From contig DAOVIO010000016.1 of assembly GCA_030673645.1 (NCBI GenBank), forward strand, positions 1 through 48,714: a stretch of DNA of 48,714 nt, read 5' to 3'. How positions within the stretch are numbered: position 1 is the stretch's first letter; every line of letters begins with the position of its first letter. This DNA comes from JAGLSB01 sp023135955. Lineage in GTDB: Bacteria; Bacteroidota; Bacteroidia; Bacteroidales; GCA-2748055. Made by a program: the position numbers and the translations under genes. Shown here one piece after another: positions 6,513-13,353 of the stretch. Below the pieces are notes generated by a model. That model saw only the letters and a list, made by a program, of their open reading frames with translations, was not told the origin of the DNA and made no database searches.

Positions 6513-6797
6513 ATGAAAAAGCATACTAGAATATATTTTGATTTTTTTAATGTTGATTATGATCCTATCTCTGGCTGGCATAATTGTGTAAGTGAAATAT
6601 CTGGAAACAGGGCTAACGATATTCACCATATTGAATCAAGGGGTATGGGTGGTTCAAAGCGTTCTGACAATATCGAAAATCTAATGGCATTAACTAGGGA
6701 GGAGCATATTAAATTAGGTGACAAAAAACAATACTTAGTATATTTAAAACAACTTCATGCAGCTTATATTAAAAGATTTACCAAAAATAAGCCTTAA
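6513..6797 (+). CDS. Small HNH endonuclease
   Basis: A 94-residue compact HNH domain: IHHI (37-40), ESRGMGG, IENLMAL (N56) and REEH (H65). This pattern matches the short phage HNH proteins found in recombination or packaging clusters. It directly precedes and overlaps the RusA-like gene by 41 bases, so a role in DNA processing is likely. Confidence 0.8.
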   Translation: MKKHTRIYFDFFNVDYDPISGWHNCVSEISGNRANDIHHIESRGMGGSKRSDNIENLMALTREEHIKLGDKKQYLVYLKQLHAAYIKRFTKNKP

Positions 6798-7095
6798 CCT
6801 TTGGTACTCCGGCACGCATTGGAGTAAACGAAAAGAGATAAAAGATAATTATCACTGGTTAATTAAAAGCCAATTTAAGCATGTTTTTAGCAAAGATAAA
6901 CAATATGAGGTGGATTATGTATTTTACTTTAAAGGCGCGCCCTTGGATGTCACAAACTGCGCTGCAATGGTTAAATTAATAGAAGATATTATATTTCAGG
7001 ATGATAACTGGAAGATTATAAATAAAATCACAATTTCATCACGAAAAGCAAAAAACAAGCAGCGAGTTGAAATTAATGTAACAGAAATAAACTAA
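6757..7095 (+). CDS. RusA-like Holliday junction resolvase
   Basis: The 112-residue protein matches the RusA family in size and layout. N-terminal LNLWYSGTHWSKRKEI precedes the acidic/basic core PLDVTN (D64), VKLIED (K73, D77) and FQDDNW (D82, D83). RusA homodimers cut four-way junctions with divalent metal. It completes a recombination set with the YqaJ and NinB-like proteins. The start overlaps the HNH gene by 41 bases, and no later Met fits, so the overlap seems real. Confidence 0.75.
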   Translation: MQLILKDLPKISLNLWYSGTHWSKRKEIKDNYHWLIKSQFKHVFSKDKQYEVDYVFYFKGAPLDVTNCAAMVKLIEDIIFQDDNWKIINKITISSRKAKNKQRVEINVTEIN

Positions 7096-7100
7096 ACATC

Positions 7101-7463
7101 ATGAACAATCAGAACAGCATTACTGCATACACAAATCCAAACAATCAAAAGAAATTCAACACGCAGAAAGCGCAAATAGTGAGATTGCTAATAGATAATC
7201 CAAACCACAGCCGTTTCTATTTAGGCCTAAGATTAGGTATCGGAGATCATGGAATTCAAAAAAGGCTTTCTGACTTATATAATGAGGGCATAATTCAAGT
7301 ATCCGGTTCACGCAAACACGGAGAAAACACTATCAGTTTATACAGTGTTGTATCTCAGCTTTCAATGTTCCAGGAGAAAAAGCCAACACTCAGGCAGTTC
7401 ATTAAAAAAGAATATCCAAATGTGTTGCATGAGTTTAACGCGCGCTATAATTTTGAATTATGA
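7101..7463 (+). CDS. Winged-helix DNA-binding protein (putative)
   Basis: A 120-residue protein. Residues ~18-70 look like a winged helix: helix FNTQKAQIVRLLIDNP, recognition region LGIGDHGIQKRLSDLYNEG, and wing IIQVSGSRKHGENTISLY. That arrangement is typical of phage MarR/ArsR-like or replication-linked HTH proteins. It overlaps the methyltransferase-like gene by four bases. It is one candidate regulator for the genome's palindromes. Confidence 0.6.
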   Translation: MNNQNSITAYTNPNNQKKFNTQKAQIVRLLIDNPNHSRFYLGLRLGIGDHGIQKRLSDLYNEGIIQVSGSRKHGENTISLYSVVSQLSMFQEKKPTLRQFIKKEYPNVLHEFNARYNFEL

Positions 7464-8050
7464 GAAAATTGAGGATATTAGTAGCTTGTGAGGAAAGTCA
7501 GGCAGTGACAAAGGAATTTAGAAAGTTAGGGCATATTGCTTATAGTTGTGATATATTGTCTTGTTCAGGTAACCACCCGGAATGGCATATAAAAGACGAT
7601 ATATTGAATCAACTTCATAAAAGATGGGATATAATGATAGCTTTTCCTCCGTGTACTAATTTAGCTGTTAGCGGTGCAAGATGGTTTCAACAAAAAATAG
7701 TAGACGGTAGACAACAGAAAAGTATTAATTTTTTCATGGCTTTAATTAATGCACCTATCCCAAGAATAGCAGTAGAAAATCCAATTGGAATAATGTCAAC
7801 TAAATATCGTAAGCCAGATCAGATTATTCAACCTTGGCAATTCGGACACGGAGAAACAAAAGCAACCTGTCTATGGCTAAAAGGATTACCAAAACTACAA
7901 CCGACTGAAATAGTAAAAGGCAGAGAACAGAAGATTTGGAAAATGGCACCTGGACCTGAACGAGCAAAATTAAGATCAAAAACGTATCTGGGAATCGCAA
8001 AAGCCATAGCAAAACAATATTCTGAGTATATTATTAATCACGAGCTTTAA
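7460..8050 (+). CDS. C5-cytosine methyltransferase-like protein
   Basis: The 196-residue protein keeps FPPCT (C65, the place of the catalytic PC motif) and VENP (105-108, the ENV-like motif). Its N-terminus, RILVACEESQAVTKEFRKLG, is in the position of the cofactor-binding motif. It is much shorter than true cytosine methyltransferases (usually 300 or more) and lacks an obvious target recognition domain. Phage members of this short family are often annotated as DNA methyltransferases, possibly for protection from restriction. Activity is unproven. Confidence 0.65.
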   Translation: MRKLRILVACEESQAVTKEFRKLGHIAYSCDILSCSGNHPEWHIKDDILNQLHKRWDIMIAFPPCTNLAVSGARWFQQKIVDGRQQKSINFFMALINAPIPRIAVENPIGIMSTKYRKPDQIIQPWQFGHGETKATCLWLKGLPKLQPTEIVKGREQKIWKMAPGPERAKLRSKTYLGIAKAIAKQYSEYIINHEL

Positions 8051-8082
8051 TTTGTAATTTAAAATAATTATTTGTAATTTAG
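8051..8082 (+). promoter_or_regulatory. Promoter for small RNA E
   Basis: TTTG (8051-8054), a 20-base spacer and TAATTTAG (8075-8082) fit the phage's promoter series; TAACTTAG serves the gene at 11140. The sequence ATTTGTAATTTA occurs twice here. It begins at the base after the methyltransferase stop codon. Confidence 0.5.
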
Positions 8083-8086
8083 CGTA

Positions 8087-8193
8087 GCGATAAATTCAAA
8101 ATGGGTAATTCAGTTAAATATAATTTCAAAACATAGACAATTGCTCTACCGGAATCAAAACTCATTTTGATTATCGCACCCGGTAGGGCTTTT
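8087..8193 (+). ncRNA. Candidate small RNA E ending in a terminator
   Basis: Ten pairs GCTCTACCGG (8143-8152) / CCGGTAGGGC (8180-8189, one G-U) enclose a perfect eight-pair hairpin AATCAAAA/TTTTGATT (8153-8172). The structure runs into TTTT. With the promoter just upstream this bounds a transcript of about 107 nt. The only ORF inside has 11 codons. Outer GC stem, inner AT hairpin and T run repeat the plan of RNA C. Read-through would feed the gene at 8214. Confidence 0.5.
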
Positions 8194-8213
8194 GTCGTTT
8201 AATAGTGTGCGCT

Positions 8214-8621
8214 ATGAAAGAGATTAAAACAACAATTTACGAATGCGAATATTGTAGAAAATACTACAAGCGCAAACATTTTGCAGTTAAACATGAGGAT
8301 TTATGTCCATTGAATCCTATCAATAATCCAAGATGTTATAGTTGTGAATATCTAAAAAAGGTAGATGTTAATTTAATTGCCGAAATAGAAGTTTCTGGAT
8401 ATGATTACGGGATAAGCTATGACGAAAGAGAACGTACATATTCATTGTTTAAATGTACAAAAAAAGATGTATTTATAAAACCTATAATATCTCACAAAAA
8501 AGGTAAAGATTTCGAACCTAATTTAATTTCACAAATTGAAATGATTGTTGCACCATTGGAATGTGATGTATTTAATGATTGTTTTAAGATGTATGATTTA
8601 CCTAACTTTTTAAAAGGTTAA
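8214..8621 (+). CDS. Cysteine-rich zinc-ribbon-like protein
   Basis: A GTG at 8205 is possible, but the ATG at 8214 gives a conventional start and 135 residues. Knuckles CEYC (near residues 11-14) and CPLN...CYSC suggest a zinc finger at the N-terminus, beginning KTTIYECEYCRKYYKRKHF. The remainder is soluble. It lies 20 bases after the terminator of small RNA E. Function unknown; nucleic-acid binding is plausible. Confidence 0.65.
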   Translation: MKEIKTTIYECEYCRKYYKRKHFAVKHEDLCPLNPINNPRCYSCEYLKKVDVNLIAEIEVSGYDYGISYDERERTYSLFKCTKKDVFIKPIISHKKGKDFEPNLISQIEMIVAPLECDVFNDCFKMYDLPNFLKG

Positions 8622-8623
8622 TC

Positions 8624-9214
8624 ATGGCAAAAGAAAGAGATAGTTTTATATTTTATAGGAGTTTCTTTGAAGCTATAAGCGAACTTCCAGACAAAGACAG
8701 ATTGCTTTTATTTACTGCAATTTCTGAATACTCATTAAACTTTAAAGAGATACAATTAACCGGTATACCAAAAACAATATTTATTTTAATTAAACCTCAA
8801 TTAGACGCTAATAATAAGCGTTTTATGAATGGAATCAAACCCAAAATTAAAGCAAAAGATAAGCAAACTATAAGCAAAAATGAAGCTAATAACAATGTTA
8901 ATGAGAATGTAAATAACAATGAAAATATTATTAAATATCAAAAAGATTTCTATAACTTACTAACTCCATTTGTTAAAGAATTTGGAAAAGATATAATAAG
9001 AGAATTCTATGATTACTGGTCAGAACCTAATAAATCAAAAACTAAAATCAGGCAGCAATTAGAAAGAACCTGGGATACTAAAAGACGTTTACAACGATGG
9101 CAAAAAAATAGTGATGAAAAGAATAGGAAATTTAACAACAAAGGCTTTGAAAGCGATTCCACGAAACGCACAATTGAATCAACAGTCAGAACACTTAGGG
9201 AAGAGAGCCAGTGA
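8624..9214 (+). CDS. DUF6291-like replication initiation/loader protein
   Basis: The N-terminus (SFIFYRSFFEAISELPDKDR...FTAISEYSLNF) matches the DUF6291 pattern of phage replication proteins related to DnaD-type initiators. An asparagine-rich linker (NEANNNVNENVNNNEN) and a second helical domain (FYDYWSEPN, WDTKRRLQRW) follow, as in DnaD-like proteins. It probably helps open the origin or load the host helicase, since the phage carries no helicase. It overlaps no upstream gene and ends at TGA one base before the next ATG. Confidence 0.65.
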   Translation: MAKERDSFIFYRSFFEAISELPDKDRLLLFTAISEYSLNFKEIQLTGIPKTIFILIKPQLDANNKRFMNGIKPKIKAKDKQTISKNEANNNVNENVNNNENIIKYQKDFYNLLTPFVKEFGKDIIREFYDYWSEPNKSKTKIRQQLERTWDTKRRLQRWQKNSDEKNRKFNNKGFESDSTKRTIESTVRTLREESQ

Positions 9215-9215
9215 T

Positions 9216-9662
9216 ATGTTAAGGGCAATTCCTACAGCAGAGCAATTTGCAATACAGTTTAATCTTGATTCATGCTCAGAAAGGTACATGGAATACAAAG
9301 AGATTCAAACTGCCTTAAAATCGCTTAAAATAAAACTACGTGAACTTTCTCAGGTTTACGGAGAACGGGCTATCGTTGCATGGATTCAAACATGGCTTAT
9401 AAGTTTATCAATGTATATGAATTTTGAGATAACCGAACAACAGGCAATTTCAACAGCAACTACTATACTGGAAGAATGCTACATGCTTAATATAGTCGAA
9501 TTCAATCTTTTGTTTCGTAAGATGAAAAAAGGCAATTACGGTATTTTCTACGGCAAGTTTAACGGCCAGACTATTATAAAAGCCTGTATTCAATTTAGAA
9601 AAGAAAGAGGCTTAATACTTTCGAAAATGTCAGAGGAAGAACAGAAAAAAATAATGTCATGA
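9216..9662 (+). CDS. Unknown helical protein beside the replication gene
   Basis: The frame extends back to an ATG at 9111 inside the preceding gene. I prefer the ATG at 9216, one base after the upstream TGA, giving 148 residues. The protein is largely helical, with ERYMEYKEIQTALKSLKIKL and LLFRKMKKGNYGIFYGKFNG as recognisable stretches. Bacteroidota phages often carry such a protein after the DnaD-like gene. A replication role is inferred from position. Confidence 0.6.
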   Translation: MLRAIPTAEQFAIQFNLDSCSERYMEYKEIQTALKSLKIKLRELSQVYGERAIVAWIQTWLISLSMYMNFEITEQQAISTATTILEECYMLNIVEFNLLFRKMKKGNYGIFYGKFNGQTIIKACIQFRKERGLILSKMSEEEQKKIMS

Positions 9663-10027
9663 GAGAAATTAAATTTAGAGTATTCGGATATTCTACTATT
9701 GGTAGAATTGGCAAAAAAGAAATGCAACAATGGAAACAAATAAAAGAATGTTTCGATGTATGGCTTGATGATAATGATGCAACGATTATGCAATTCACCG
9801 GATTAAAAGATAAAAACGGGAAAGAGATTTACGAAGGTGATACTATAGGATTTGGACATTTTTTATATAGAGTTAAATTCAAAAATGGTGCTTTTATTGT
9901 ATGTGATTTAAAATATAATAATCCCTCTATTCTATTGTCAGAAATGATAAGAAAAAGAAATATAGCAAAAACAGGGATTGAAGTTGTCGGCAATATTCAC
10001 GAAAATCCAGAACTATTAAAAAAATAA
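9659..10027 (+). CDS. YopX-like protein
   Basis: The opening MREIKFRVFGY, the core IMQFTGLKDKNGKEIYEGD and the ending VVGNIHENPELL are the YopX family signature; 122 residues is the normal size. These beta-barrel-like proteins occur across phages. Their function is unknown. It overlaps the preceding gene by four bases. Confidence 0.85.
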   Translation: MREIKFRVFGYSTIGRIGKKEMQQWKQIKECFDVWLDDNDATIMQFTGLKDKNGKEIYEGDTIGFGHFLYRVKFKNGAFIVCDLKYNNPSILLSEMIRKRNIAKTGIEVVGNIHENPELLKK

Positions 10028-10031
10028 TGTC

Positions 10032-10202
10032 ATGAATGTCGATCAAAGAAAAATGAAATCTAAAAACTTTCAGCTATTTATAAATGGAAAGTTAAATACT
10101 GGCTGGCCTATTGGTTACAATATACTTTTAGGTTATGTCAATATTGATTACCCAAGCAAAAAGATTGATATTTATTTACCGGATATAAGAATGAATTTTT
10201 AA
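10032..10202 (+). CDS. Short unknown protein, 56 residues
   Basis: A 56-codon ORF with sensible composition, beginning MNVDQRKMKSKNFQLF and containing a beta-like segment WPIGYNILLGYVNIDY. It starts four bases after the YopX stop, consistent with operon membership. A second Met at residue 8 is an alternative start. No family recognised. Confidence 0.5.
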   Translation: MNVDQRKMKSKNFQLFINGKLNTGWPIGYNILLGYVNIDYPSKKIDIYLPDIRMNF

Positions 10203-10212
10203 AACTTACAAA

Positions 10213-10398
10213 ATGGGATTAAATAAATCAAACGGGAATATGTACGAATGGATAACGCATACATGGAATACAATTAAAGGAGAATGTTATCATGATTGTT
10301 CCTATTGTTATATGAAAAAGTGGGGTAAACCTAAACTAAAACTAAAAAAACAGAAATTAGTTATTTATTTCTTTTTTTATCAATCCAATTTTCAATGA
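10213..10398 (+). pseudogene. Truncated DUF5131 (Gp37/Gp68) radical-SAM-like gene
   Basis: The first ~40 residues are a clear N-terminus of the phage Gp37/Gp68 (DUF5131) family, including a CxxxCxxC motif (CYHDCSYC) of the kind that holds a 4Fe-4S cluster in radical SAM proteins. Full-length members have about 230-250 residues. Here the reading frame leaves the family near 10340, becomes low-complexity and stops at 10398. The opposite-strand gene 10361-10726 occupies the missing part, so an insertion or replacement probably removed it. Confidence 0.7.
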
Positions 10399-10726
10399 GA
10401 CTCGCTAAAAACATTGTACCATTAATAAGCATTTTTGTTTTTAAATTTTTATCTCCAGGTAAATCAATTTCACCATCTGCAATTTTACCAACGATTGCAG
10501 CGGCTTCTGTCCATTCTCCTTGCCCACATAGCACAGCTATTTTATTAATCTGTGGATCGAATTTATCCGGGATATATTTGTCACCGTATTTATTTACCAT
10601 GTTTAAGGCAATATTAATGACTTGCCTTTTTATAATCCTTAGAAATCCTTTGAATTTAATTTCATCACTGAGAACATCACTTAAAAATGCTTTTGTTTCC
10701 TTAGTTAGAAATTTACCATCTGACAT
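10361..10726 (-). CDS. Moron-like protein, unknown
   Basis: The only minus-strand gene inside the plus arm. The 121-residue protein is soluble and helical (SDGKFLTKETKAFLSDVLSD at the start, LINGTMFLASLIENWIDKK at the end). It has its own -7 element TAACTTGC (10749-10756). Behind its stop lies a weak AACTAA/TTAGTT hairpin running into Ts. A lone gene with its own signals in the reverse direction fits a moron, often used for host defence or exclusion functions. No homologue was recognised. Confidence 0.65.
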   Translation of the reverse strand: MSDGKFLTKETKAFLSDVLSDEIKFKGFLRIIKRQVINIALNMVNKYGDKYIPDKFDPQINKIAVLCGQGEWTEAAAIVGKIADGEIDLPGDKNLKTKMLINGTMFLASLIENWIDKKRNK

Positions 10727-10748
10727 AATTTCTGTTTTTAAATTTAAT

Positions 10749-10776
10749 GCAAGTTAGATATTTTTTCGTATATTCG
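10749..10776. promoter_or_regulatory. Divergent -7 elements
   Basis: On the minus strand, TAACTTGC (10749-10756) lies 22 bases before the ATG at 10726. An ATTG sits 20 bases upstream as a weak -33. On the plus strand, TATATTCG (10769-10776) precedes the ATG at 10806. The two genes are thus probably served by overlapping back-to-back promoters. Confidence 0.4.
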
Positions 10777-10805
10777 CAATTATAAATCTATAAATATATA
10801 AAGAC

Positions 10806-11063
10806 ATGTTTGTATTAAGGAGAATTACATCTCAAAATGTAGAAAGCAATACCGTATTAGGTGAATATTATGTATTAATTGATGCGGAAAGAAATCAAGA
10901 CGATTTTAGTAAATCAATAGATTTCATGAAATGTGATAAAAATGATGTATATGGATTCATTTCTCACAACTCGGGAAATAAACTAATTCCATTATACAAA
11001 AAATCAGCTTATTTTGTAATGACTGAAAGCGGCAAGACATTTGCAAATGTTTCTTTCAAATGA
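10806..11063 (+). CDS. Unknown protein, 85 residues
   Basis: A small mixed alpha/beta protein (GEYYVLIDAERNQDDF and KKSAYFVMTESGKTF are strand-like). It has its own upstream -7 element and a 30-base AT-rich leader. Its TGA shares a base with the operator palindrome at 11063-11076. No family recognised. Confidence 0.6.
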   Translation: MFVLRRITSQNVESNTVLGEYYVLIDAERNQDDFSKSIDFMKCDKNDVYGFISHNSGNKLIPLYKKSAYFVMTESGKTFANVSFK

Positions 11064-11117
11064 TGTTTTCTAACATACGATATTATTTGATAGTATGGAT
11101 TGAATAGAGTAACTTAG
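11063..11117 (+). promoter_or_regulatory. Palindrome-controlled promoter
   Basis: The perfect palindrome ATGTTTTCTAACAT (11063-11076), nine bases, TTTG (11086-11089), 20 bases, TAACTTAG (11110-11117). This arrangement is identical in every spacing to the promoter at 46479-46533, and the leader after it (AAACTTTAAATTAAAT) is also shared. It serves the gene at 11140. Confidence 0.65.
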
Positions 11118-11139
11118 CTTAAACTTTAAATTAAATAGA

Positions 11140-11355
11140 ATGGAAGGATTAAAAATGAAATACTTTGTATTAAAGCCAGAAGGCGATAATATATATTCAG
11201 AAGCATCGAGAAAAGCCATGAGAGCTTATGCAATGCATGTTCAAAGTGAAAATATGGAATTAGCAGATGAATTAAGAGAATGGGCTCAAGTTGAAATGAT
11301 GAAAACTGATAAATATAAAAAGAATGTAGATGATTTAAATGAATTTCATAAATAG
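11140..11355 (+). CDS. Unknown helical protein, last gene of the plus arm
   Basis: Seventy-one residues. YFVLKPEGDNIYSEASRKAM opens a recognisable small phage protein type (a short strand followed by long helices, with EN..LADELREWA later) of unknown function. A second Met at residue 6 is possible. The leader length after the promoter supports 11140. It is followed by a strong terminator at 11392. Confidence 0.65.
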   Translation: MEGLKMKYFVLKPEGDNIYSEASRKAMRAYAMHVQSENMELADELREWAQVEMMKTDKYKKNVDDLNEFHK

Positions 11356-11391
11356 TTGAGGGAGGTGTACAATAATTGGTTAATTAGAAAG

Positions 11392-11418
11392 AGGCTCGGA
11401 TTATTCGGGCCTTTTTTT
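11392..11418 (+). terminator. Terminator of the plus arm
   Basis: AGGCTCG (11392-11398) pairs with CGGGCCT (11406-11412, one G-U) around a 7-base loop and runs into T11412-T11418. It closes the early arm close to where the two arms converge. Confidence 0.85.
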
Positions 11419-11434
11419 ATTGAAATATTTTTTG

Positions 11435-11442
11435 TAACTTGC
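11435..11442 (+). promoter_or_regulatory. -7 element TAACTTGC before small RNA D
   Basis: The fourth TAACTTGC in the genome. The region 19-20 bases upstream is only T-rich, so the -33 is poor. The predicted start near 11448 sits just before the first stem of RNA D. Confidence 0.4.
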
Positions 11443-11451
11443 GAATTGAAT

Positions 11452-11596
11452 AGTAATTAATGATTGGTAGTGGCAAGATGCTATAAGTTTGCGAAAGCTC
11501 ACTGAGTGAAATCGCCAATTAGATGACGATCGTATTAATTACTTTATAAAGCAGCTATAAAGGATTGGGGTGTCCCCGGTCGATAGTTGCTTTTTT
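11452..11596 (+). ncRNA. Candidate structured small RNA D, antisense to a membrane-protein gene end
   Basis: AGTAATTAAT (11452-11461) pairs perfectly with ATTAATTACT (11534-11543). Inside, GATTGG/CCAATT (11462-11467, 11515-11520) continues the stem and a GC-GAAA-GC tetraloop hairpin is present. A nine-pair terminator AGCAGCTAT/ATAGTTGCT (11550-11558, 11583-11591), with inner GGGGTGTCCCC, runs into TTTTTT. The last 42 bases are complementary to the end of the minus-strand gene at 11555. No ORF longer than 8 codons. Confidence 0.5.
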
Positions 11597-11890
11597 ATTA
11601 GCCTTTTTAAGCCGTCTCTTTGAACGCACCCTCTCAGTAATACGTTTGTACTTATTTTTGATGAAAGGCCATATTTTACGTGTTATTTTGTCTCCTACGG
11701 TTAAAATAAGCCCTGAACCGATAGAAAACTCAATTGCATTCTCTACATTGTTATTTAATAGGTCTGGAAAAGCAATCATAAGCATTTGAAAAATACCCAT
11801 AGCTGAACCCATTGCATAAGTTTTTTTGCCTTTAGTTACTTTATCGAGCTTAACGCCAACTTCAACGGTTTTATCTATCGCTTTTTTCAT
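11555..11890 (-). CDS. Small membrane protein, holin candidate
   Basis: The 111-residue protein has two hydrophobic stretches (MGSAMGIFQMLMIAFPDLL and AIEFSIGSGLILTVG) followed by a highly basic tail (KRRLKKANKK). That layout and its place at the end of the lysis block suit a holin or a holin regulator. Its last codons lie inside the terminator hairpin of the antisense RNA D. Function inferred. Confidence 0.55.
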   Translation of the reverse strand: MKKAIDKTVEVGVKLDKVTKGKKTYAMGSAMGIFQMLMIAFPDLLNNNVENAIEFSIGSGLILTVGDKITRKIWPFIKNKYKRITERVRSKRRLKKANKKATIDRGHPNPL

Positions 11891-11978
11891 ATTTGGAATA
11901 GATAAATACTGATAAGCAAATTACCGCAATAGCAATAGCATAACAGATTTGAATTAAATGTCGTAATTGATCTTCCAT
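11871..11978 (-). CDS. Tiny membrane protein, 35 residues
   Basis: MEDQLRHLIQICYAIAIAVI begins a single transmembrane helix with a short charged C-terminus. It overlaps the following gene by 20 bases and its ATG overlaps the preceding stop (TAATG). Phage lysis blocks often hold such peptides (holin or antiholin). Too short for automatic calling. Confidence 0.5.
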   Translation of the reverse strand: MEDQLRHLIQICYAIAIAVICLSVFIYSKYEKSDR

Positions 11979-12082
11979 TATTTTTTATTTTTGGTTGGTA
12001 ATTTCAGAAATATCCAAACTAATAAACATCCAAAGACAATTAAAGCGGCTGCAATTATTTGATAGTCTGTTATTTTTTCCAT
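11978..12082 (-). CDS. Tiny membrane protein, 34 residues
   Basis: A single hydrophobic helix (IIAAALIVFGCLLVWIFLKL) flanked by a short acidic start and a lysine-rich end. It directly follows the endolysin gene, with a two-base gap, and is linked to the next gene by a TAATG overlap. A holin or spanin-like part of the lysis module is likely but unproven. Confidence 0.5.
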   Translation of the reverse strand: MEKITDYQIIAAALIVFGCLLVWIFLKLPTKNKK

Positions 12083-12084
12083 GA

Positions 12085-12462
12085 TTAACCCATTTGAAAA
12101 TGATTTAAATCCCATCCCCAATCATAACCTGAAACATTATCCGGATGTAAAGAACTCCATTTCTCAGCGAGTGGCTTAAATGCTTTTTTATCAGTTCTAT
12201 ATTTTCCATTAATAAAAATATTCAAATCTTTAGCAAGTTTTTTAATATGGAAACTATTCATCGTTTTTGATCTTCGGCGTGTTTTAACAAGTTCAAGAAT
12301 ACCCTTTATTCTCTTGATAGTATATCCATAAAAATAAAGATATTGTTGTGAGCGTGTTCTCTTGGCCTCTCCGAACGTTATTTCATAGCCGTTATCATAA
12401 GCCCATACAATTAATATGGAAATGTTCTTTGCAAATATGCTTTGTTTTTGTCGTAGTGTCAT
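12085..12462 (-). CDS. Endolysin, M15-family D,D/L,D-carboxypeptidase
   Basis: This 125-residue protein shows the M15 zinc peptidase plan: GYEITFGEAKRTRSQQ early on, SFHIKKLAKD with H72 and D79, and DWGWDLNHF with H121. These three are the zinc ligands of the VanY/L-Ala-D-Glu peptidase group. It would cut the peptide stems of peptidoglycan at the end of infection. There is no signal peptide, so a holin must release it; several small membrane proteins on both sides are candidates. Confidence 0.85.
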   Translation of the reverse strand: MTLRQKQSIFAKNISILIVWAYDNGYEITFGEAKRTRSQQYLYFYGYTIKRIKGILELVKTRRRSKTMNSFHIKKLAKDLNIFINGKYRTDKKAFKPLAEKWSSLHPDNVSGYDWGWDLNHFQMG

Positions 12463-12812
12463 TTTTCTTCTTTTTTGGCTGATAAATAACCTTCAACTCT
12501 TGCAACTCCCTTTCCTATTTCTTCAATTTTATTAAACATATCCTTGTGTTGCTTACTATTCCCATCTCCCATTGTTTTAATAGAAGCTTTTATTTCAATA
12601 ATATCTTTCTCGTGTTCCAGGTTCTTTTCTTTCACATAAGTAAGATCAGCTTTTTTACCAAGTTTTTGTTCATTTTCCATTCTCATTTTATGCTTCATAC
12701 TTTTATTGCTAAAATATACAGTTAGAAATATTGTTACACATGAAGCTCCAAGGGTTAGAACATTAAAATTTGTAACATTTATTAAATTACCTACGTCCAA
12801 AAAAACCATCAT
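12459..12812 (-). CDS. Membrane-anchored coiled-coil protein of the lysis block
   Basis: An N-terminal transmembrane helix (VLTLGASCVTIFLTVYF) is followed by about 75 residues of charged coiled coil. The shape is that of an inner-membrane spanin or a holin-associated protein. It overlaps the endolysin gene by four bases. No sequence family was recognised. Confidence 0.6.
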   Translation of the reverse strand: MMVFLDVGNLINVTNFNVLTLGASCVTIFLTVYFSNKSMKHKMRMENEQKLGKKADLTYVKEKNLEHEKDIIEIKASIKTMGDGNSKQHKDMFNKIEEIGKGVARVEGYLSAKKEEK

Positions 12813-13167
12813 AAAATCGTTTTAAATATTTTTCAATAAGAGTATACAATAAATATATGAATGTAAATGCTGCACTATAACAAAGCGCAATGTAATAATT
12901 AGAACTACCATCTCCCTCAATCACCCATCTTTTAATGTATATAAAATCAATCATTATAAAGAACACACCAAACAATATAATTAAAGAGCGTATAAATATT
13001 GGATCTGTTTTTTCTATTGATAAAAATGCAAATGCAGCCATACAAATTGATGTTACAATAAAATAAAGTTCATCATGACGTATTTTTGACATCATGTATT
13101 CATATTGGTAAAATGTATAAGTTCCAATGCCAATCAAAACAGTCAATATTTTAATTGTTTTTCTCAC
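12787..13167 (-). CDS. Four-helix membrane protein
   Basis: About four transmembrane segments in 126 residues (IKILTVLIGIGTYTFY, LYFIVTSICMAAFAFL, SLIILFGVFFIMIDFI, ALCYSAAFTFIYLLYTL). The start codon is GTG at 13167. It overlaps the coiled-coil gene by 26 bases. It could be the main holin, though holins are usually shorter. Confidence 0.6.
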   Translation of the reverse strand: MRKTIKILTVLIGIGTYTFYQYEYMMSKIRHDELYFIVTSICMAAFAFLSIEKTDPIFIRSLIILFGVFFIMIDFIYIKRWVIEGDGSSNYYIALCYSAAFTFIYLLYTLIEKYLKRFYDGFFGRR

Positions 13168-13168
13168 T

Positions 13169-13285
13169 TCATTTTATAGGAGGCGGTTTAGGATTAGGAT
13201 TTTCATCACCACCCATTGGTTTAACTTCAGGTTCTTCACCTGATTTCTTTTTCTCATCGTTCTTTTTCTTTTTTTCGTCTGTCAT
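13169..13285 (-). CDS. Small lysine/proline-rich protein, 38 residues
   Basis: A short ORF with a charged first half (TDEKKKKNDEKKKSGEE) and a proline-rich end (NPNPKPPPIK). It stops two bases before the GTG of the membrane protein gene. Low-complexity proteins of this type sit near lysis genes in some Bacteroidota phages. No function can be given. Confidence 0.45.
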   Translation of the reverse strand: MTDEKKKKNDEKKKSGEEPEVKPMGGDENPNPKPPPIK

Positions 13286-13353
13286 GATTTCTAATTTTTA
13301 TTATATAAAAGTACTACTTATTTAAATATATCTTTCTAGGAATTTCATATTAT

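Noticed and set aside
6482..6529. 15-codon ORF between two genes
   Set aside because: Too short to support, with no signals of its own.
9111..9215. Upstream ATG for the gene ending at 9662
   Set aside because: It would overlap the DUF6291-like gene by 104 bases, while an ATG lies one base after that gene's stop.
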